Shown here piece after piece: positions 1 through 5,324 of a DNA stretch of 5,324 nucleotides (positions are counted from its first letter, which is position 1; each line of letters starts with the position of its first letter). Both the position numbers and the translations under genes were made by a program. The DNA is from Xanthobacteraceae bacterium (GTDB lineage: Bacteria > Pseudomonadota > Alphaproteobacteria > Rhizobiales > Xanthobacteraceae), in the NCBI GenBank assembly GCA_030037105.1, contig JASHRY010000395.1:1-5324 (forward strand). Reading direction: 5' to 3'. Below the pieces are notes generated by a model. That model was not told the DNA's origin. It worked only from the letters and a program-made list of their open reading frames with translations, and did no database searches.

Positions 1-431
1 GGCGCAGCGAAGTCTTCTTCGTCGCGATCCTGATGCAGCCCCATCTTCGCCGCCGGGCCGTAGAAGTTGACGAGGCACGCTTCCGGCGCGTGCGGATATC
101 GGCCGAGCTCGTCCCACAGGGCAACGAGCGCCGCCGGCATCGGCGGCCAGGGCCGACCGGTCTCGGGATGCGTACGCTGGTAGCGATAGCCGTTTTCATC
201 CGAAACCCAGCCGAGCCGCCCGCAATTCGACATGCGCACCGACATCGGCCGTCCCGAGTGCGGCAGGCGCGGCGTGTAGAGCGGAGCGGCGGCCAACACC
301 TGCCGCAGTTCGGCGAGCAGCGTCTCCTGCTGCATGCGATCGAGATAGCCGGGATGGAAGCGAAGACCGCTCTGGCCCGTTGCTATCGGCACAGGTTGCT
401 TGTCGATCTCCGGCGCAGCGGCTGACTTCAT
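1..431 (-). CDS. alkB: Alpha-ketoglutarate-dependent DNA dioxygenase AlkB (partial, C-terminus beyond the window)
   Basis: AlkB uses Fe(II), O2 and 2-oxoglutarate to remove methyl lesions such as 1-methyladenine and 3-methylcytosine from nucleic acids by oxidative demethylation, in the cytoplasm. I translated the first 143 residues from the minus strand. The segment SNCGRLGW (68-75) with GY (81-82) matches the E. coli nucleotide-recognition region, so W75 and Y82 correspond to W69 and Y76. N122 and Y124 in VNFYGPAAK correspond to the 2-oxoglutarate-binding N120 and Y122. The iron-binding HxD motif is H133-Q-D135 in LHQDRDE. The second iron histidine and the two 2-oxoglutarate arginines should lie past position 1 and cannot be checked. 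The ATG at 431 is the best start although it lacks a clear Shine-Dalgarno sequence. An in-frame GTG at 446 is the alternative and also lacks one. The gene lies 134 bp downstream of the PAP2 gene on the same strand. The family call is very secure. Confidence 0.95.
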   Translation of the reverse strand, partial: MKSAAAPEIDKQPVPIATGQSGLRFHPGYLDRMQQETLLAELRQVLAAAPLYTPRLPHSGRPMSVRMSNCGRLGWVSDENGYRYQRTHPETGRPWPPMPAALVALWDELGRYPHAPEACLVNFYGPAAKMGLHQDRDEEDFAA

Positions 432-464
432 AGTGATTTCACTCACGGTCACGAGACCGCGGTA

Positions 465-498
465 TCTCTCTCTCTCTTCCTCTCTCTCTGCTCTCTTC
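465..498. repeat. TC/GA dinucleotide (polypyrimidine/polypurine) tract upstream of alkB
   Basis: The plus strand reads (TC)6-TTCC-(TC)4-T from 465 to 489, a 25-nt uninterrupted pyrimidine run. A single G and a further pyrimidine octamer (CTCTCTTC) follow. On the alkB coding strand this is a GA-rich tract about 34-67 nt before the ATG. It is non-coding as far as I can see. It could arise by slippage, and it could affect promoter spacing or a purine-rich leader, but function is inference only. Confidence 0.85.
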
Positions 499-499
499 G

Positions 500-531
500 C
501 CCGCCGGGATTATGGCGCGAATTATGGCGGG
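500..531. repeat. Tandem 9-bp direct repeat ATTATGGCG enclosed by a 6-bp inverted repeat
   Basis: Two exact copies of ATTATGGCG lie at 509-517 and 521-529, on a 12-bp period. They are flanked by CCCGCC (500-505) and GGCGGG (526-531), whose second arm overlaps the end of the second copy. On the minus strand the repeats read CGCCATAAT, so each contains a CATAAT hexamer resembling a -10 element, about 80 and 92 nt before alkB. I could not find a good -35 hexamer at standard spacing. The hairpin has no T-run after it on the minus strand, so it is not a standard terminator for the PAP2 gene. An operator or promoter role is possible but unproven. Confidence 0.6.
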
Positions 532-565
532 AAGCGTCGCTTTGGCACGAAGTGGTCGAGAATCT

Positions 566-1552
566 CTACGCCAAATTGGCGCTCGCTGGCCCGGCCAGGC
601 CTTCGGCGATGGAGTGGATATGCGCGCTTTGAGTGCAATGGCGATCGATTGCATGGCGGGTCCAGACCACGACCAGCACGGAGCACGCGCTGACGACGAT
701 GCCGCCGATAACGTCGACAAAGTAATGCGTGCCTTCGATCGGCGTTGAAGCGATCATCAGCACATTCAATATCAACAGGGGCCAGCGAATGAAGCGAATC
801 GGCCACAGCGCCCAGACGGCGAGCACCGCTGCGGCGGCATGATAGCTCGGAAAGCTGATGACGCCGCGGATATCGTCGATGGGTATCGCGCGAAGCACGC
901 CGCCGCGCACATCCTCAAGATGGGAGACAAAGGTCGCGAAGAACGTCAGGTGGGGAAATGCGGTGGGGTCGATGTGAAGATAACCATACCAGCCGCGCGC
1001 CGGGAACAGCGCAAAGATCACGATAGTGACCTCCAGCGAAACGATCAATGAAACGGCAAAGTCCTGGAGTCGTTCGACGCGCCCGGCCAGCGACAGGATG
1101 GCGAAAACAATCGGCGCCTGCCACAGCATCGTCATATACGCGACCAAACTGAGCCGCGCGAGCCAAGGGCGGGAGTCGACGAAACCAAGATAGGCTTGCA
1201 GATTGCAGCCAAGCCAGCGGTCGGCGGCAAGTAGTTCGGCGTCGCGATAAGGTAGTCCCGCCGCCGCGGCGTCATAGGCGAGCAGTTCGCCGAGAAAAAT
1301 AATCAGGAGTATCTGGGTGATCAATTCCGTGGCGTAGAGGATTCCCGGATCGGGCCGAAAGAAACGATAGAACAAAGTCACCGCGGCGCAGCCCGCAATT
1401 ACCGCGGGGATGGTTGGGAAGGTTTGCCAGGTAATCGACAGCCCGGCGGCCCAACATGCAGTGGCGGCGGCGAAAGCCATGGCCGCAATCAGCATCCACA
1501 CCAGGCGGGAGCCGGCGCGCAAAACGTCGGAGTCGGCCGATATGACGCGCAT
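566..1552 (-). CDS. PAP2-superfamily integral membrane phosphatase/phosphotransferase (Aur1/Ipt1-like branch)
   Basis: This 328-residue protein is strongly hydrophobic, with about six to eight likely membrane spans (roughly residues 15-40, 47-63, 73-93, 133-155, 165-184, 239-256, 257-270 and 280-297). Two acid-phosphatase motifs sit late in the chain. SFPSYH (233-238) supplies the proton-donor histidine H238. GTHYFVDVIGG (274-284) supplies the nucleophile H276 and its partner D280. This spacing and wording fit the PAP2 branch related to inositol-phosphorylceramide synthases, whose members hydrolyse or transfer lipid phosphate groups at the membrane. The actual substrate cannot be read from the sequence. 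The ATG at 1552 is preceded by no clear Shine-Dalgarno sequence. M20 (ATG at 1495) is a possible later start but is no better supported, and the Arg-containing N-terminus before the first span suits the longer form. The gene ends in TAG and lies 94 bp downstream of the metallophosphoesterase gene on the same strand, so an operon is possible. Confidence 0.88.
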   Translation of the reverse strand: MRVISADSDVLRAGSRLVWMLIAAMAFAAATACWAAGLSITWQTFPTIPAVIAGCAAVTLFYRFFRPDPGILYATELITQILLIIFLGELLAYDAAAAGLPYRDAELLAADRWLGCNLQAYLGFVDSRPWLARLSLVAYMTMLWQAPIVFAILSLAGRVERLQDFAVSLIVSLEVTIVIFALFPARGWYGYLHIDPTAFPHLTFFATFVSHLEDVRGGVLRAIPIDDIRGVISFPSYHAAAAVLAVWALWPIRFIRWPLLILNVLMIASTPIEGTHYFVDVIGGIVVSACSVLVVVWTRHAIDRHCTQSAHIHSIAEGLAGPASANLA

Positions 1553-1646
1553 GGCGTGTCGCTAGCAAAGAACGATTAACGAATTTTGAGTGGTGCCGGT
1601 TGGCTTCACGATTGACCGGATGGCCGGGCGCCGATCGCGGCTCGGT

Positions 1647-2483
1647 CTAGAGATATCGCCCGTCGCTGCCGAAAAACGGATAGGGTCCGCCGAAGTCTCC
1701 AATCGGTATCCAATGCGTAACGACGTTTCCGAAGCGATCATCCGAAAACCAGACGTGAAGATGAAACGCAGGCTCGATCCGAAATGACAGCGGCAACTGC
1801 TCGTCAAGATCGAGGGTGACGGCGAGGTTAGGTGCCGGACAAATGGTCGCCGGTCGCGCCGCGAATGTCGTTGCCACGGCGCGATGAACGTGACCGGCCG
1901 CGATCAATCGCACCCGCTCGTGCCGGCGCAGAATGACCGCAAGCTCATCGCTGTTGCGTAAGTTGTCTTTGTCCATATCGCGGATGCCGGTCACAAAAGG
2001 GGGATGGTGCAGGAACAGGAGCGCAGGCCGCGTCGAGGATGCGCCTAATGTCGCATCGAGCCATGTCAAGGTCTCGGGATCGAGCTTGCCGTATGCCGCG
2101 CCGGGGACGACGGAGTCCAGCAGGATGACGTCGACGCCGCGGATCGTGCGCATGCAATCGAGCGTGCCGCTCGGACGTGCAAATCGACAACCGCGCAAAG
2201 CAGCGCGCATGAGGTCGCGGTCGTCGTGGTTGCCTGGGATTGCCGCAAACGCAATCTCCAACGGCGCCAGCAGACGGATGAGATGATCGTAGGATTCCGC
2301 AACCGCGATATCGACGAGATCGCCGGAGATCACCACGAGGTCCGGACGCGGTGTCAGTCGGTTAAGCTCGGTGATACAGCGCTCCAGCGCCGTTGCGGTG
2401 TCGACGCGCCCGGAGGTGAGTTGCCCAGGGGGCTTGACGTGCAGGTCGGAGATTTGTGCGATCAATAGCTGTTGCGCGTTCAC
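1647..2483 (-). CDS. Metallophosphoesterase, GpdQ/CpdA-like class III cyclic-nucleotide or glycerophosphodiester phosphodiesterase
   Basis: The product is a 278-residue soluble, two-metal phosphoesterase with the full calcineurin-like motif set. DLH gives D13 and H15; SGDLVD gives the bridging D55; GNHDD gives N85 and H86; LHHPP gives H159; and GHVH gives H198 and H200. These correspond in order to the D8, H10, D50, N80, H156, H195 and H197 metal ligands of Enterobacter GpdQ. The C-terminal VTHWIPIGDFGGPYPF segment also resembles the GpdQ tail. Family members hydrolyse 3',5'-cAMP, glycerophosphodiesters or other phosphodiesters, and the substrate here is not decided. I chose the GTG at 2483 because GAGGA lies six bases upstream of it. 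An in-frame ATG at 2531 would add 16 Gly/Arg/His-rich residues that do not resemble the family N-terminus, which normally begins just before the QISDLH strand. No signal peptide is seen. It is the first gene of the leftward run and is divergent from dnaK. Confidence 0.9.
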   Translation of the reverse strand: MNAQQLLIAQISDLHVKPPGQLTSGRVDTATALERCITELNRLTPRPDLVVISGDLVDIAVAESYDHLIRLLAPLEIAFAAIPGNHDDRDLMRAALRGCRFARPSGTLDCMRTIRGVDVILLDSVVPGAAYGKLDPETLTWLDATLGASSTRPALLFLHHPPFVTGIRDMDKDNLRNSDELAVILRRHERVRLIAAGHVHRAVATTFAARPATICPAPNLAVTLDLDEQLPLSFRIEPAFHLHVWFSDDRFGNVVTHWIPIGDFGGPYPFFGSDGRYL

Positions 2484-2603
2484 ATCGTGTCCTCGGCCGG
2501 TCGAGCAGCCGTGCCTCCCGCCCGCGCCCATCGTGGCAGGTTTTCCTTAATGGCGGGCTAGCGCAGGGAAGCGGGTTAAGGCGCCGCGCATCGGCAATCC
2601 TGC
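2484..2603. other. Divergent intergenic region, metallophosphoesterase side
   Basis: This is the left part of the 262-bp gap between the divergent metallophosphoesterase and dnaK genes, and it should hold the leftward promoter. I see no confident sigma-70 or RpoH promoter pointing left. The notable element is a spaced inverted repeat, CCTTAA (2545-2550) and TTAAGG (2576-2581), with start points 31 bp apart (about three helical turns). A GCTAGC palindrome (2557-2562) lies between the arms. No CIRCE element (TTAGCACTC-N9-GAGTGCTAA) is present. Confidence 0.5.
2490..2494 (-). promoter_or_regulatory. Shine-Dalgarno that fixes the GTG start of the metallophosphoesterase
   Basis: The minus strand reads GAGGA, then six bases (CACGAT), then GTG. 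This is near-ideal spacing and favours the GTG at 2483 over the upstream ATG at 2531. Confidence 0.75.
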
Positions 2604-2634
2604 CTTGCGGGGCGTTGACGCCCTCCTATATGAG
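2604..2634 (+). promoter_or_regulatory. RpoH (sigma-32) heat-shock promoter of dnaK, alphaproteobacterial type
   Basis: CTTG at 2604-2607 is followed by exactly 17 bases and then CCTATATGAG at 2625-2634. This is an exact match to the heat-shock pattern described for alphaproteobacterial dnaK and groE operons, CTTG-N17/18-CYTATnTnnG. Transcription would begin near 2640, giving a leader of about 105 nt. RpoH control implies induction by heat and by unfolded protein. A TTGACG at 2615-2620 sits inside the spacer, only six bases from TATATG, so it cannot be the -35 partner of this -10. Confidence 0.85.
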
Positions 2635-2655
2635 CCAAGGGAAATCGCCTGGTCA

Positions 2656-2720
2656 TTGCCCGGGCAAGGGTGAGATTGTGAGGGGGTTGGACGCGGGCGC
2701 CTTTGGGCCTGCCCCCGACC
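2656..2720 (+). promoter_or_regulatory. dnaK 5' leader with two possible hairpins
   Basis: The leader contains a perfect 12-bp palindrome, TTGCCCGGGCAA, at 2656-2667. It also has a longer possible hairpin in which GGTTGG (2685-2690) pairs with CCGACC (2715-2720, one G-U) and GGGC (2695-2698) pairs with GCCC (2711-2714), leaving a 12-nt loop and a 4-nt bulge. The structure ends 10 nt before the Shine-Dalgarno and does not cover it. A translational role is therefore speculative, and simple GC-rich leader structure is the null explanation. Confidence 0.35.
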
Positions 2721-2730
2721 TGCCGGAAAA

Positions 2731-2736
2731 GAGAGG
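2731..2736 (+). promoter_or_regulatory. dnaK ribosome binding site
   Basis: GAGAGG lies nine bases before the ATG at 2746 and directly abuts another in-frame ATG at 2737. Only the downstream ATG has usable spacing, and it gives the family-typical [11 protein letters not shown]-terminus. Confidence 0.8.
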
Positions 2737-2745
2737 ATGAGCACC

Positions 2746-4659
<1,914 letters not shown>

Positions 4660-4695
4660 GCCGGCGAGGCGCGTCATGCCGCGACTTGTCAGATT

Positions 4696-4731
4696 TGCAC
4701 CCCCGCGAGCCAAACGGGGGTGCACGTTTTT
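4696..4731 (+). terminator. Rho-independent terminator or attenuator between dnaK and dnaJ
   Basis: TGCACCCCCG (4696-4705) and CGGGGGTGCA (4715-4724) form a perfect 10-bp, GC-rich stem with a 9-nt loop. Two bases (CG) and then TTTTT (4727-4731) follow. The stem begins 37 bp after the dnaK stop and the T-run ends 36 bp before the dnaJ start. It should stop part of the transcripts leaving dnaK. The two-base offset before the T-run may make it less than fully efficient. No promoter for dnaJ is evident in the remaining 36 bp, so dnaJ probably depends on readthrough. Confidence 0.85.
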
Positions 4732-4755
4732 GAAGCGGAACGGTCGGACCTCATC

Positions 4756-4765
4756 GGGTGGGGAG
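4756..4765 (+). promoter_or_regulatory. Purine-rich putative dnaJ ribosome binding site, closely spaced
   Basis: GGGTGGGGAG ends only two bases before the ATG at 4768. The GGTG/GGGG part gives plausible but not ideal pairing with the 16S rRNA tail. An in-frame GTG at 4765 would sit even closer and is unlikely. This suggests moderate initiation strength. Confidence 0.45.
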
Positions 4766-4767
4766 TG

Positions 4768-5324
4768 ATGGCCAAGCGCTGCTACTACGACGTTCTCTCG
4801 GTCGAGCGCTCCGCGAGCGACAGCGACATCAAGGCCGCCTTCCGCAGGCAGGCGATGGCCTGTCATCCGGATCGCAATCCCGGCGACAAGGAGGCCGAGC
4901 ACCGGTTCAAGGAGGTCAACGAGGCCTACGAGGTTTTGCGGGACCCCGACAAACGGGCGGCCTATGATCGTTTCGGCCACGCCGCGTTCGAGCACGGCAC
5001 CGGCATGGGCGCCGCCCACGGTTTCGGCGCCGACTTTGCCACCACCTTCTCGGATATTTTCGACGACCTGTTCGGCATGAGCGGCCGCCGCGGCCGCGGC
5101 TCGGGCCGCGAGCGCGGCGCCGATCTGCGCTACAATATGGAGATTTCCCTGCACGAAGCCTATGCGGGCAAGACGGCGCAGGTGCGTATCCCGACCTCCG
5201 TCACCTGCGAAGCCTGCTCCGGCTCCGGCGCCAGGTCCGGCACCAAGCCGAAGGCCTGTCCGCTGTGCGGCGGCTATGGCAAGGTTCGCCACGCCCAAGG
5301 TTTCTTCACGCTGGAGCGCACCTG
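4768..5324 (+). CDS. dnaJ: Chaperone DnaJ (Hsp40), partial: N-terminal 185 codons
   Basis: DnaJ captures unfolded substrates, hands them to DnaK and stimulates DnaK ATP hydrolysis. The readable 185 residues contain the J domain (about 3-70) with the essential HPD motif at 33-35 in CHPDRNPGD. Next comes a short Gly/Phe region with the conserved DIFDDLFG (96-103), then an Arg/Gly stretch (107-117). After [11 protein letters not shown], which opens the C-terminal substrate-binding part, come the first two zinc-finger repeats, CEACSGSG (147-154) and CPLCGGYG (164-171), both fitting CxxCxGxG. This makes it a type I DnaJ. The remaining two zinc repeats and the C-terminal domains lie past the window edge. 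The start [13 protein letters not shown] is typical of alphaproteobacterial DnaJ. It is downstream of dnaK with 108 bp between them, including the terminator. Confidence 0.97.
   Translation, partial: MAKRCYYDVLSVERSASDSDIKAAFRRQAMACHPDRNPGDKEAEHRFKEVNEAYEVLRDPDKRAAYDRFGHAAFEHGTGMGAAHGFGADFATTFSDIFDDLFGMSGRRGRGSGRERGADLRYNMEISLHEAYAGKTAQVRIPTSVTCEACSGSGARSGTKPKACPLCGGYGKVRHAQGFFTLERT

Noticed and set aside
33..425. Plus-strand ORF opposite alkB
   Set aside because: The minus strand here encodes clear AlkB motifs. The plus-strand product is Arg-rich with no domain and is a shadow frame.
1553..1646. Possible terminator between the metallophosphoesterase and PAP2 genes
   Set aside because: Only a weak CCGGT/ACCGG pairing with a long loop and no adjacent T-run was found, so I could not support it.
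2484..2531. N-terminal extension of the metallophosphoesterase from the ATG at 2531
   Set aside because: The GTG at 2483 has GAGGA at six-base spacing and gives the family-typical start, while the extra 16 residues look like translated leader.
2615..2620. TTGACG as a sigma-70 -35 box for dnaK
   Set aside because: It is only six bases from TATATG, and I see no -10 element about 17 bases downstream.
2630..2740. Short leader peptide upstream of dnaK (ATG at 2630, stop at 2738-2740)
   Set aside because: Its ATG lies inside the -10 element of the predicted promoter, so it would not be in the heat-shock transcript, and it has no ribosome binding site.
2737..2745. dnaK start at the ATG at 2737
   Set aside because: It directly abuts the Shine-Dalgarno, so the spacing is unusable. 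The ATG at 2746 has nine-base spacing and the conserved N-terminus.
5081..5097. Two near-tandem GCGGCCGC palindromes in dnaJ
   Set aside because: They encode the Arg/Gly stretch after the Gly/Phe region and are explained by coding content and high GC.

Overview
This window looks like chromosomal DNA from a GC-rich alphaproteobacterium. A Hyphomicrobiales (Rhizobiales) member, Bradyrhizobium/Xanthobacteraceae-like, is my inference from three things: the style of the DnaK and DnaJ sequences, the dnaK-dnaJ order, and a heat-shock promoter of the alphaproteobacterial RpoH type. Nothing here marks a mobile element, prophage, CRISPR array or RNA gene.

The left half (1-2483) is a leftward, minus-strand run of three genes. 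In transcription order they are a GpdQ/CpdA-type metallophosphoesterase (2483-1647), a multi-pass membrane PAP2-family phosphatase or phosphotransferase (1552-566), and alkB, the 2-oxoglutarate/Fe(II) DNA-dealkylation dioxygenase (431-1, cut by the window edge). The gaps are 94 and 134 bp and I see no convincing terminator in either, so co-transcription is possible but unproven. The PAP2-alkB gap holds a TC/GA dinucleotide tract and a 9-bp direct repeat on a 12-bp period.

Positions 2484-2745 form a divergent regulatory region. On the plus strand it has an exact match to the alphaproteobacterial heat-shock promoter pattern (CTTG-N17-CYTATnTnnG), followed by a leader of about 105 nt with two possible hairpins and a good ribosome binding site.

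The right half is the plus-strand chaperone locus: complete dnaK (2746-4659, 637 aa), a strong Rho-independent-type hairpin with a T5 run (4696-4731), and the first 185 codons of dnaJ (4768 to the window end). DnaK is the Hsp70 ATPase. DnaJ is its Hsp40 co-chaperone, which delivers substrate and stimulates ATP hydrolysis through its HPD motif. The terminator between them probably lowers dnaJ transcription relative to dnaK.

The window is mostly ordinary housekeeping and stress-response DNA, and I found no convincing undescribed system. The points most worth a second look are the dnaK-dnaJ terminator, the repeat-rich DNA before alkB, and an 881-codon open frame antisense to dnaK and dnaJ. That frame is best explained as a codon-bias artefact of the kind historically mislabelled as an NAD-glutamate dehydrogenase.
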